A DNA stretch of 49,667 nucleotides from Spirochaetota bacterium (lineage in GTDB: Bacteria > Spirochaetota > Leptospiria > Turneriellales > Turneriellaceae): assembly GCA_018240245.1 (NCBI GenBank), contig JAFEGD010000063.1, positions 1 to 49,667 of the forward strand. The letters run 5' to 3'. Position numbers and translations under genes: made by a program. Positions 8,560 through 17,048 of this stretch are shown here, one piece after another. The notes under the pieces are model-generated. The model was given only the letters and a program-made list of their open reading frames with translations, searched no databases and was not told the DNA's origin. Position 1 is the stretch's first letter, and every line of letters begins with the position of its first letter.

Positions 8560-10539
8560 TCAGCCTTTGCCTACCAATAAAAATAATATCGCGAGCACAC
8601 CGGCGACAAAGTACATCGCGTAGTGCGCGATAACACCGTCTTGCAAACGCGCAAAATAGGCGCCGACAGTTTCGGCGAATTCGGCGAGCCCGTCGGAAAT
8701 CGCCGGCAATGTACGCGCATCGAACGCCGCCAAGCGATCAGAAATCTTGCGATAGGGCGTTGCAAAAATAAAATCGTAGATTTCATCGACATAAAGTTTC
8801 ATGAAGCTGAGCTTTGTAAGCGCCGCGTGGTATGCACCCTCGGCAACCGGGCGCCGTCCGCGAATACCGTAATAATATATTGCCGCGCCCGCGCCGACTA
8901 CCGCCACCGCGATACCGCCCGCAACCACTTGTAGCTCCATCGCGTGCGTCAAACGGTGCTGCATCGAATTCACAAATGCCGCAAACGCCGCCGGTAAATT
9001 ACGCCCGATGAATTCCATGAAGGCAGGTTCGCTCTCGGTGAAAATCGCGGGCACGCCAACCCAGCCGGCGACGACCGAAGGTATCGCGAGTAAAATTAGC
9101 GGCAGATAAAAGCTGACGCTCGGCTGTGGATTGTCTTCGGTGCTGTGGGTATGCGCCGATTCGGCAGGTTTGCCGTGAAAGACGATAATCCCCAAGCGGA
9201 AACTATAAAATGCGGTAAGAAGCGACGCCGCTAGCGCAAGCGCGCCTGCAATGCCACCGCCGCTTTTCAGCGCGAACGCAGCCGCAAGAATATGGTCTTT
9301 CGAGAAAAATCCCGAAAGACCCGGCAGTCCCGAAAGCGCGGCGAGCGCCACCCAAAACAGCAACGCGAGCAGCGGATATTTTTTAGCAAGACCGCCCATG
9401 CGGCGAATATTCTGCTCGTGGTGTTGGTACGTAATGACCGCACCCGCAGAGAGAAAGAGCATCGCTTTAAAAAATGCGTGTGTGAAAAGATGAAAGAACG
9501 CCGCCGAGTACGCACCGGTACCGACGGCAAGCACCATAAGCCCCAATTGCGAAACCGTCGAATATGCCAGAACCTTCTTAATATCGGTTTGTGCCACCGC
9601 GATAAACGCGGCGACGAACGCAGTGAGCGCACCGACATGCGCGACAATCAGCGAGGCATCGGGAGCCAAAATAAATATCGGTTCAAGGCGCAGCATTAAA
9701 AAGATACCTGCCGTCACCATCGTCGCCGCATGAATGAGCGCCGACACAGGTGTCGGCCCCGTCATCGCATCGGGTAGCCATGTATAAAGAGGAATCTGCG
9801 CCGACTTGGCCGCTGCAGCAATGAAGACCATGAGACCGATAAAATTCGCATGCGTAGCGGCAACGCTTCCGGGCGCGAACGCCTTTGCCAACTCGCGAAA
9901 ATCGAGGGTATTCGCGACGCGCATAATCGCAAACATCGCGATGAGCAACGCCGCGTCACCGATGCGATTGATGATAAACGCTTTTTTGCCCGCACGCTGC
10001 GCCGCATCTTTTTCGATGTAGAATGAAATAAGTTTATAAGAAGAAACGCCGACTAACTCCCAACCGACGAAGAAGACGAGCATGTTCGCCGCCGTAACCA
10101 GCAGCAGCATACTAAAGAGAAAAAAGCTAATCAGCGAAAAATAGCGCGCATAGTCGTGCTTGCGATCGGCGAGATAGCCGACGCTGAAGACCTGCACCAT
10201 AAGGCCGACGAAAAGCACAACCGCCGCCATGATCGAGGTGAGCGCGTCGTAGCGAAACGCCCATTCGAGCCGCAGCGAGCTGTTTATCAGAAACCAATCG
10301 CTGGGGGTAATTACCGTCGCGCTCGATTCGCCGATGAGCGGCGGATGCGCAAAAACGATAACCAAGTGCGCCGTGAGCGCCACCGCTGTACCGAAGAGCG
10401 AAACAATAATCGCCCAGTATTGTAAGCGCATGGTATTTGCGCGCTCCGCCGAGGCGTAGACAACCGCAGCGACCAGCGACGCGATGAGCGGCGCCATCGG
10501 CACTAAGAATAATAAATAGTTCAATTGCTCGGCTTTCAT
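8560..10539 (-). CDS. nuoL: NADH-quinone oxidoreductase subunit L
   Basis: NuoL is the distal proton pump of complex I and carries the long lateral helix at its C-terminus. This 659-residue copy has the expected FFVGWELVGVSSYKLISF segment, PLYTWLPDAMTGPTPVSAL, the HATMVTAG stretch and a TVSQLGLM segment. The C-terminal ~130 residues hold the amphipathic helix and final membrane anchor. The ATG overlaps the nuoK stop (ATGA), and nuoM begins one base after its stop. Nothing suggests an Mrp-type antiporter instead, because nuoJ and nuoK stand in normal order. Confidence 0.95.
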   Translation of the reverse strand: MKAEQLNYLLFLVPMAPLIASLVAAVVYASAERANTMRLQYWAIIVSLFGTAVALTAHLVIVFAHPPLIGESSATVITPSDWFLINSSLRLEWAFRYDALTSIMAAVVLFVGLMVQVFSVGYLADRKHDYARYFSLISFFLFSMLLLVTAANMLVFFVGWELVGVSSYKLISFYIEKDAAQRAGKKAFIINRIGDAALLIAMFAIMRVANTLDFRELAKAFAPGSVAATHANFIGLMVFIAAAAKSAQIPLYTWLPDAMTGPTPVSALIHAATMVTAGIFLMLRLEPIFILAPDASLIVAHVGALTAFVAAFIAVAQTDIKKVLAYSTVSQLGLMVLAVGTGAYSAAFFHLFTHAFFKAMLFLSAGAVITYQHHEQNIRRMGGLAKKYPLLALLFWVALAALSGLPGLSGFFSKDHILAAAFALKSGGGIAGALALAASLLTAFYSFRLGIIVFHGKPAESAHTHSTEDNPQPSVSFYLPLILLAIPSVVAGWVGVPAIFTESEPAFMEFIGRNLPAAFAAFVNSMQHRLTHAMELQVVAGGIAVAVVGAGAAIYYYGIRGRRPVAEGAYHAALTKLSFMKLYVDEIYDFIFATPYRKISDRLAAFDARTLPAISDGLAEFAETVGAYFARLQDGVIAHYAMYFVAGVLAILFLLVGKG

Positions 10540-10850
10540 GTGTCTTTCAAGTTTTGTATCGAATCGGCCATGATATTGCGCCGGTTACGGTAAAGCACAA
10601 TCACGAGCGCAAGCCCAATCGCGGCCTCGGCGGCGGCAATCGCCATCACAAAGAGCACCATAATCTGCCCGGTATTTTCGTTGAAACTGCGCGCAAAGGT
10701 GACAAAAAGTAGATTCACAGAATTGAGCATAATCTCAACCGACATCAAGACAACGATCAAATTGCGGCGCGTGATTACGCCGACGATACCGATCGAAAAG
10801 AGCACAAAGCCCAAAACGATAATCGCGTGCATCGAGATAAAATCGGGCAT
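10536..10850 (-). CDS. nuoK: NADH-quinone oxidoreductase subunit K
   Basis: This 104-residue, three-helix subunit is homologous to MrpC. The two conserved membrane glutamates of NuoK are visible, in MSVEIMLNSVNLL and in AAAEAAIGLALVI. They form part of the hydrophilic axis that passes conformational or charge signals from the quinone site. The ATG directly abuts the nuoJ stop codon, and the gene ends in an ATGA overlap with nuoL. Confidence 0.95.
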   Translation of the reverse strand: MPDFISMHAIIVLGFVLFSIGIVGVITRRNLIVVLMSVEIMLNSVNLLFVTFARSFNENTGQIMVLFVMAIAAAEAAIGLALVIVLYRNRRNIMADSIQNLKDT

Positions 10851-11432
10851 CTATTCTAACTCGCGACGATTTTTTTTCGCAATCATCACCGCCCCCACAA
10901 CCGCGACCAAGAGCAATAACGAAATTAACTCGAACGCGATGAGATAATCTTTGAAAAGGCCAATCGCCAAAATTTGCGTCGCGTCGGTCACCGGTTTGCC
11001 GCCCGGAAAACTCACCTGCGGCTGAAAAATAGGATTGAGATCTGACTTGCCAGAACGTACTTGAAAGAGCATCAATAATTGGATTAAAAACGCAAGCGCT
11101 AACGTCACCGTGATAGCGGCACGCCCGATGTTACTGAGCGGCGATTCGAGGTTTTCTTCGCGGAGCGCAATCAGCATTATGACAAAAAGAAAGAGAACCA
11201 TGATCGCACCGACATAGACCAACACCTGCAACGTGGCCAAAATTTCGGCGCCAACCAGCGCGTACGTCGCCGCCAAAGAAACAAAAAAGCTGATGAGAAA
11301 AAGCGCCGACTTTATGGGATTGCGATGAAAGACCACGCCGAGGGCAGAACCGGTCAGCAGAAATGCGAAACAGTAAAAGAGGGTTTGCCTGAGGCTGAGA
11401 TCCTCCACACGTGCGGTGTTTATAAACGCCAT
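10851..11432 (-). CDS. nuoJ: NADH-quinone oxidoreductase subunit J
   Basis: The 193 residues hold five hydrophobic helices and the family signature around VGAEILATLQVLVYVGAIMVLFLF, where helix 3 forms the pi-bulge hinge in complex I. A longer polar loop precedes the last helix (about 128-150). It is the first gene of the nuo block. nuoA to nuoI are not upstream; the neighbour is a divergent gene. No ribosome site is obvious before the chosen ATG, so the start could be slightly different. Confidence 0.93.
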   Translation of the reverse strand: MAFINTARVEDLSLRQTLFYCFAFLLTGSALGVVFHRNPIKSALFLISFFVSLAATYALVGAEILATLQVLVYVGAIMVLFLFVIMLIALREENLESPLSNIGRAAITVTLALAFLIQLLMLFQVRSGKSDLNPIFQPQVSFPGGKPVTDATQILAIGLFKDYLIAFELISLLLLVAVVGAVMIAKKNRRELE

Positions 11433-11554
11433 TCGGCGGAAAGCAAAAAGTACTCGCTCTTTGGCGTAACTGCTTCGCAGTTTTGCAATAATAGAAGAGG
11501 ATAGAGTATACCTTGACGGTCAGTCTAAAACCCCGTATTCGTCTAAAATAAGCA
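11433..11554. promoter_or_regulatory. Divergent promoter region of nuoJ operon and outer-membrane gene pair
   Basis: This 122-base gap must hold both divergent promoters. On the minus strand a TATACT -10-like box reads at about 11505-11510, with only a weak -35. On the plus strand TTGACG at 11513-11518 could be a -35, with TATTCG at 11536-11541 as a poor -10. A small perfect hairpin with six-base arms and a TTC loop lies at 11468-11482 in the nuoJ leader. Confidence 0.4.
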
Positions 11555-12160
11555 ATGCGGCGGGTAGTTTCGTGTAAGGGATTACTCCCACTCATCTTGC
11601 TATGGTTTTCCATAGCCACGAGCACACACGCGCAGGTTGAAAGCGAATCGTGGTCGCTCAAAACCCAACTCGGCATCTGGTTCGGCCCCGTCACTCCCGT
11701 ACCCGGCAGCGCACTCTCAAACGTACTCTCGACCAGTCTCGGCGGCGGTATGTTCATGCGCGTAAACATACCGACCAATTGGCTACGTTTCGAGGTCGGC
11801 GGGTCGTATAGTTACTACACCGCCAAAACTTTGTTGCGCCTGCACTCGATACCCGTTTACGGCGCGCTGAGTTATACGCTACCGATTAACCTGCCGCTGT
11901 CGTTTCAAATCAAAGCGGGCGCTGGCGGTAATTTCTTGCGCAACTGGCCCGATGGCTCGCGCAACTGGCTACCTTTGGGCTATGGCGGTTTTGAAGCGTC
12001 GTTTCCCGCAGGGCGTCTTATCAACATCGGAGTGCGCGCCGATTACTATTTCGTCTACGAAAAGTGGCTCAGCGCTCCTGCAAACTACCCGGGCTATGTC
12101 GTTTACAACGGTAATTTTTTTAATTTCGGATTGATGGTGAATTTTAACTTAGGCAGCTGA
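11555..12160 (+). CDS. Probable small outer-membrane beta-barrel protein
   Basis: The protein has a signal peptide ending near THAQ (about residue 26) and then alternating amphipathic strands rich in aromatic residues and glycine, such as WLRFEVGGSYSYY, IPVYGALSYTL and FNFGLMVNFNLGS. The final strand ends close to the C-terminus, as in eight-stranded OmpA/OmpX-like barrels of about 175 mature residues. No catalytic motif is seen. It is followed one base later by a lipoprotein gene on the same strand, so the two products probably work together at the outer membrane. Exact family not recognised. Confidence 0.65.
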   Translation: MRRVVSCKGLLPLILLWFSIATSTHAQVESESWSLKTQLGIWFGPVTPVPGSALSNVLSTSLGGGMFMRVNIPTNWLRFEVGGSYSYYTAKTLLRLHSIPVYGALSYTLPINLPLSFQIKAGAGGNFLRNWPDGSRNWLPLGYGGFEASFPAGRLINIGVRADYYFVYEKWLSAPANYPGYVVYNGNFFNFGLMVNFNLGS

Positions 12161-12161
12161 A

Positions 12162-13631
12162 ATGTATAGGCTTAGACTCGTTATACTACTGCTATTATCG
12201 TTTGTTGTGAATTGCACAAACGAGCTACCGATTTCAGACCTGCTCAACAGCACGATTTCGTTAAAATTCTTAGGCACGTACGAAAGTAACGACCCCAACC
12301 CACAACAGACCTTACCGCTCGACGATATTTTTGTCGCGGGCTCGGGGATTACCAACGCGAGCCCTGCGATCAGCAACACGACTCAGGCGTTTCTATACGG
12401 CTCGAATAACGACGCGGCGTCGCAGGGCGCAGGCCTTACCGCAGGCATCTCCGGCTCGCGTTTGGTGTATTACATGGATATCGCCGAAATCCGCATCGCG
12501 CAGGGGCAAGGGCAATCGTCGGGGCAATCGATCAGTTCGTACTGGAACCAGTTCGCCATCACGCGCGAGCTTTTAGCGTCGAATTATACGACGACCGACG
12601 GGCAGGCGATGATGAACGCGAAGGCCAATAACGCGACACAAAATTTGTACGACTTCTTTAACGGCGGCTTCAAATATCCCGCTGTCGATTTGCCGAGCGG
12701 CACCTATAACAACTTGGGCATCTACTTTCGCCGCCTCAACATCGGCCCGGGCGCCGTGTTCAACGGCGACGGTAGTTATTACGGCGGCACGCAAAGCAGC
12801 GCCGAAAGTTCGGCGACAGCGGTATTCGATAATCGCGCCGTCTACGCGGTCGATGTCGAAAGTTATTTACAAAGCCCCTATAACCAAACGCCAGCGACGC
12901 CGCTTCTGTTTCCGCTGCAGCGATTCGATTTAGCGGTGAGCGTGCAAAACGATCACGAGCCGTACGTACTCGAAGTGCGCGTGTTCTTACAAAACGCCTT
13001 GCAGGTCTTTTTCAAACAGTTGACAAACAACGCCTCGGTACCCACAGACCCCTCGAACGCCGCCGCTATCTTCGCCGCACCCGGCGACTGGAATACCAAC
13101 TACGCTTATGCCGATGTTAACAACAACGGTAAAATGGGCGGCTCGCTCATGATGACCGCACGCACGTACCAGCCGCGTTATGTGGGCTCAATCCAAATGA
13201 GTGCGACGGTCGGCTCGGGCTCCGATTATTTTGCCGTCGTACCAACGGGCACACCCTTTGGCATTTACAACGGCGGCGTGCAGTGGAACAATACCCCTTC
13301 GGCGGTATCGAACGCGACGCTACCGCTCATCGCGACACGGGGGAGTAATACGTTAATCACAAATATTCCTCCGGGTACGTACGACGTTTACAGAACGTGC
13401 GATATTTATAAATGCACTATTTCATCGACACCGGGCTACTGCGACGGAACCACGGGAAAAACAATATTCTTGGGCGGGCCAATAGCTCCCGATGGCTATC
13501 CCGAAACGGCCGTACTATGCCAGAGCGGTGTCACGATAACTTCAAGCACCACAACCCCTGTACTGATTACTGCGTGTTCTAGCGCAGTGGCGACGGCGAC
13601 TAATCCCTGTTTTTCCACAGGGTATAATTAG
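12162..13631 (+). CDS. Large surface/outer-membrane lipoprotein of unknown function
   Basis: A short basic N-terminus and hydrophobic core end in the lipobox-like VVNC, so C18 is the likely lipidated residue. The mature ~470 residues are rich in N, S, T, Y and G with many predicted beta strands, typical of secreted beta-sandwich domains. Six cysteines cluster in the last ~90 residues and could form disulfides. It starts one base after the barrel-protein gene, suggesting a two-gene unit. I do not recognise a named family. Confidence 0.75.
   Translation: MYRLRLVILLLLSFVVNCTNELPISDLLNSTISLKFLGTYESNDPNPQQTLPLDDIFVAGSGITNASPAISNTTQAFLYGSNNDAASQGAGLTAGISGSRLVYYMDIAEIRIAQGQGQSSGQSISSYWNQFAITRELLASNYTTTDGQAMMNAKANNATQNLYDFFNGGFKYPAVDLPSGTYNNLGIYFRRLNIGPGAVFNGDGSYYGGTQSSAESSATAVFDNRAVYAVDVESYLQSPYNQTPATPLLFPLQRFDLAVSVQNDHEPYVLEVRVFLQNALQVFFKQLTNNASVPTDPSNAAAIFAAPGDWNTNYAYADVNNNGKMGGSLMMTARTYQPRYVGSIQMSATVGSGSDYFAVVPTGTPFGIYNGGVQWNNTPSAVSNATLPLIATRGSNTLITNIPPGTYDVYRTCDIYKCTISSTPGYCDGTTGKTIFLGGPIAPDGYPETAVLCQSGVTITSSTTTPVLITACSSAVATATNPCFSTGYN
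13600..13631. terminator. Imperfect hairpin over the lipoprotein stop codon
   Basis: ctaatccctg (13600-13609) can pair with caggg and attag (13618-13631) with a short bulge. It covers the stop codon, which would suit an end-of-operon structure. There is no clear T-run, so the call is weak. Confidence 0.3.
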
Positions 13632-13705
13632 CGCATCCCCATACGAATTACCCTTAAATTACAAAACGCTTGCGCGGCCTCGCGGCTTGTTCGACTCGGC
13701 ATGCC

Positions 13706-14674
13706 ATGCGCGTTAAATGCTTAATCCCCGCCGCCGGCAAGGGCACCCGTATGCGCCCGCTCACGCATACGCTGCCGAAGGCGATGCTACCCGTCGCGGG
13801 TAAGCCGACAATTTTTCACATCATCGACCGCGCGGCTGCGGCGGGCGTTACCGATTTCGTCATCATCACCGGCTATTTGCGCGAACTCATGGAGAGCGAG
13901 ATTCTCGCGGCGTACCCGCGCCTCAAGATCGAGTTCGTCGAACAAAAAGAACAACTCGGCTTGGGGCATGCGATCTATACCGCGCGCGATAAATTTTCAC
14001 CAGAAGACGGCATGCTCTTGATTTACGGCGATACGCTGTTCGAGGGCGACATCGAAACGATGATGCAAGCCGCGCACCCCGTGATCGGCGTTTTCGAGGT
14101 CGCCGACCCGCGCCGCTTCGGCGTCATCGAAAAAGGCGAAGCACAGACGATCACGAACCTTGTCGAAAAACCCGAAAAATTTGTTTCCAATTTGGCAATC
14201 CCCGGGGTGAATTATTTTCCCAGCGCGGTGGAGTTATTTAGTGCGCTCGACCATATCGTAAAAAACGATATTCGTACGAAAAACGAATATCAGGCGACCG
14301 ATGCGTTTCAGTATATGCTCCGCGAGAAAAGGATAAAGTTTACCTGGCAGATCTTGACCGCCTGGGACGACGCGGGCACACTCGAAGCGATTCTCGACAC
14401 GAATAAGCTGATTCTTTCGCGCCGTGGCAAGGGCAAAACGTTCGCCGTCGCTGCCGACGCGAAAGTGACAGCGTCGCACATCGAAGAATATGCGAGCATC
14501 TCCGAGGGCGCAGAGGTCGAGAATTCGACGCTCATCAACTGCATCGTTGATCGCGGCGCGACGATTCGTAACTGCAAACTCGAGAATTCGCTCGTCGGTC
14601 GCGCGGCGCATCTCGAAAATATTACGGGTTCGGTCGTTGTCGGCGACGATACGCAGGTACGCGCTCGCGCATAA
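13706..14674 (+). CDS. Sugar-1-phosphate nucleotidyltransferase
   Basis: This is a GT-A-like nucleotidyl transferase of the RmlA/GalU/GlmU superfamily, which makes NDP-sugars for polysaccharides. From the ATG at 13706 the signature PAAGKGTRMRPLT covers residues 8-20, followed by KAMLPVAGKP, a LLIYGD metal/uridine motif and the LVEKPEK motif. The C-terminal ~60 residues look like short left-handed helix repeats (hexapeptide-like, around AEVENSTLINCIVDRG). An upstream TTG at 13670 is possible, but the ATG places the motif at the usual distance from the N-terminus. The substrate cannot be decided. A polymerase gene follows after six bases. Confidence 0.88.
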   Translation: MRVKCLIPAAGKGTRMRPLTHTLPKAMLPVAGKPTIFHIIDRAAAAGVTDFVIITGYLRELMESEILAAYPRLKIEFVEQKEQLGLGHAIYTARDKFSPEDGMLLIYGDTLFEGDIETMMQAAHPVIGVFEVADPRRFGVIEKGEAQTITNLVEKPEKFVSNLAIPGVNYFPSAVELFSALDHIVKNDIRTKNEYQATDAFQYMLREKRIKFTWQILTAWDDAGTLEAILDTNKLILSRRGKGKTFAVAADAKVTASHIEEYASISEGAEVENSTLINCIVDRGATIRNCKLENSLVGRAAHLENITGSVVVGDDTQVRARA

Positions 14675-14680
14675 TCGAAT

Positions 14681-15979
14681 TTGAACGCGCAACCGATCGT
14701 CTCGAAAAAAATTTTTATCGCCGAGCCCTATTTCTCGGTCTGCCGTTATATCGAAGAGACGCTCGCGCAGCACGGCTTCGAGGCGTGGCTGGTCGGCGGC
14801 AGCGTGCGCGATCTTTTGATCGCCGGACGCCTCAGCGACCTCGATTACACGACGAACGCGACGCCCGAACAAGTGCAAAAAATTTTCCCGCGCACGGTGC
14901 CGATTGGCATCAAATTTGGTACCATTTTGGTACTTCACAAAAAGCAAAAAGTAGAAATCACGACGTACCGCGCCGACGCCGATTACGAAGACGGCCGTCG
15001 CCCCAACAAAGTCGAATACGCAAAAGAGCTATCGACCGACATCAAGCGCCGCGACTTCACCGTAAACGGGCTTGCGTACAGCGTTACGCGCCAAGAAATC
15101 GCCGATTACTGCGGCGGTGTGGGCGACCTCAATAAAAAAATCTTAGGTACAATCAGCGCCCCGATGGCTCGCTTTAGCGAAGACGGGTTGCGCCCGATTC
15201 GCGGCTGCAGAATTGCGGCGAAGCTCGACTTTACCATCGACCTAGCGACGCTCGCCGCGATGCGCGCCTGCGTTAAAATTACCGCGAAAGTCGCGCCCGA
15301 ACGTTTTTTCGACGAGTGGCGCAAAACGCTGCGCATGAAAAACCGCCGCGCGTATTGGCAACATCTACTCGACGCGCAGATTTTGCCCGCGTTCTTACCG
15401 CACATCGCCGCGGCGTTTGTCGGCAGCGCGCGCGAACAATTTTTGCGCGAAATCGACGCACTACACTTGGTCACGATGGCCGATTATGCCGCCGCTATTT
15501 TTTATTTGTTGCAGATCACCGACACGGCAGTGATTCAGAGCACGCTCACAGAAACAAAGTTTCCGACAAGCGACGCGCGTTTGTGTGTGGCACTGCTATC
15601 ATCGCCGCTTTTTACGCTCGACGAAAATTTTACTCGCCAAGAATTCAAAGATCAACTGGCGGATGTACTGCGGCGCGACCGCCTTGCGCATACGCGGTTT
15701 TTCACCGCGATGCACGCGGCGACACACCGTAGCGCGGGTATTTCCGACGAACGCATTCGACAATTCAATGAAAAAGTTTTGCTTCTTTATAAATCCATAC
15801 GTTATGCAAAAGAACCGCTCGATTTGGCCGACCTTGCCGTTACGGGCAACGACATACAAGCGCTCGGCATAAAAGGCCGCGCGGTGGGTGAGGCATTGGA
15901 GAAGCTGTTGCGCGCGGTTATCAAAGACCCGACGCTCAACGACACTACAGTATTGCGCAAGATGGCGCGAGAAAATTAG
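14681..15979 (+). CDS. CCA tRNA nucleotidyltransferase / poly(A) polymerase family protein
   Basis: This class II nucleotidyltransferase starts with TTG. It shows GGSVRD (39-44), the catalytic DLD pair D53/D55 in SDLDYTTNA, the RRDFTVNG motif (123-130) and a neck domain with the RFSEDGLRPIRGCRIAAKL helix. The 432-residue length fits bacterial CCA-adding enzymes, with a helical C-terminal body. It either repairs tRNA 3' CCA ends or adds A tails; motif-level reading cannot separate the two, and many spirochaetes have both. It follows the sugar nucleotidyltransferase by six bases and its end is convergent with the lipoprotein gene downstream. Confidence 0.9.
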   Translation: MNAQPIVSKKIFIAEPYFSVCRYIEETLAQHGFEAWLVGGSVRDLLIAGRLSDLDYTTNATPEQVQKIFPRTVPIGIKFGTILVLHKKQKVEITTYRADADYEDGRRPNKVEYAKELSTDIKRRDFTVNGLAYSVTRQEIADYCGGVGDLNKKILGTISAPMARFSEDGLRPIRGCRIAAKLDFTIDLATLAAMRACVKITAKVAPERFFDEWRKTLRMKNRRAYWQHLLDAQILPAFLPHIAAAFVGSAREQFLREIDALHLVTMADYAAAIFYLLQITDTAVIQSTLTETKFPTSDARLCVALLSSPLFTLDENFTRQEFKDQLADVLRRDRLAHTRFFTAMHAATHRSAGISDERIRQFNEKVLLLYKSIRYAKEPLDLADLAVTGNDIQALGIKGRAVGEALEKLLRAVIKDPTLNDTTVLRKMAREN

Positions 15980-16004
15980 CGTCTTTTTTAATTCTAAAAA
16001 TCGG

Positions 16005-17048
16005 CTAAATTGTTTCTAACCATTCTAAGAGTTCGCTCAGCGGTCGCGAAGATACGACTGTATGATAAACGCCTTTTTCTAAAAAATACACCGAACGAAA
16101 TGCGCCAGAAAAATTCACGCGGTAGCTGCGTTTGCCCTGTAGCGTAAGACCACGCTGCGGCGCCAAGTTTAACCCATAATCGCGCACCTGCGTATAATAG
16201 GTCTGGTACGGTAAATTCTCGTAATAAAGCGTAAAAGCCGGGATAAACCCCTGCACGCGGATAATTTTTTTCAAGGTAAAGTTCGGCGTTTCGTTCGGTA
16301 AGGCAAGCGCGAAGTTGGCGGTGCCGCGTGCGGCGGCGGCGGTAAAATTGCGGCTCCCGAGATCGTATTCTGCGATGGTCGACCCCGCAGGAAAGCGAAA
16401 TGTCTTTTCGTCGGCGGCAAGCGGTTTCTGAAAATCGATTTGCTTGAATTCGATTTGGTATTTTACCGCGTCGTTCTTTTTCATCTGTGTCTTCAGCGCA
16501 AAGGCGAAGTTGGGTTCGACATCCACTTCCCAAGTGAAGCTAAAAGGCGAAGCGGCAAACGCCGCGTTGGGGGTGTAGAGGATGCCTTTCGTTTCATAGC
16601 CTGCAACCTTGCCGTCGGGTATGCGCCGAATATTGTAATGCGCGATATGCCAATCGTATTCGGCTTCGAGCCACTGCGATTGCTGCGCCGCCGTCAATTC
16701 GGGCACATTGCGATAACGAATACCGAAATGCGATTGCGGAAAATAAATCGCGAGCGTGCCCGCCGCGTAATGAAGCACGCTACCTTTTGCAGGCCCCGCC
16801 GAGACCGTTTCAGCCTTCACAACCCACGGCGACGTTTGCGCGGCGATGCGCGTTTGCTGCTCGCCCTGCGCGACGCCGATTTCGCCGTAGGTGCCGGTAA
16901 ACGAATGCAACGACGCCATGCGTTGCAAAATTGTATCTTTTTCGAGTTTGCGAATCGGGTTTGAACACGCTATCACCAGCAGCGCGAGCAAGGCGACAGC
17001 GCCTGTGCTCTTTCTATTGCAAAGAAAAAACTTTCGAATACGATTCAT
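16005..17048 (-). CDS. Outer-membrane-type lipoprotein with LolA/RseB-like fold
   Basis: The start at 17048 is supported by an AAGGTGG ribosome site eight bases upstream, an ATGA overlap with the hydroxylase stop, and a proper lipoprotein signal ending in VIAC (about residue 25). The longer frame upstream of 17048 is hydroxylase DNA read out of frame. The mature protein (about 320 residues) is beta-rich with segments such as LAIYFPQSHFGIRYRNV and KVAGYETKGILYTP, resembling the LolA/LolB/RseB hydrophobic-cavity fold. It may bind a lipid made by the coupled hydroxylase. The family is a judgement from pattern, not a firm match. Confidence 0.7.
   Translation of the reverse strand: MNRIRKFFLCNRKSTGAVALLALLVIACSNPIRKLEKDTILQRMASLHSFTGTYGEIGVAQGEQQTRIAAQTSPWVVKAETVSAGPAKGSVLHYAAGTLAIYFPQSHFGIRYRNVPELTAAQQSQWLEAEYDWHIAHYNIRRIPDGKVAGYETKGILYTPNAAFAASPFSFTWEVDVEPNFAFALKTQMKKNDAVKYQIEFKQIDFQKPLAADEKTFRFPAGSTIAEYDLGSRNFTAAAARGTANFALALPNETPNFTLKKIIRVQGFIPAFTLYYENLPYQTYYTQVRDYGLNLAPQRGLTLQGKRSYRVNFSGAFRSVYFLEKGVYHTVVSSRPLSELLEWLETI

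Noticed and set aside
11131-11778. Minus-strand frame across the nuoJ promoter region
   Set aside because: Crosses a divergent promoter and both flanking genes; no protein family signs.
14234-14947. Long antisense frame over the nucleotidyltransferase and CCA genes
   Set aside because: Arginine- and alanine-rich shadow of well-identified plus-strand genes.
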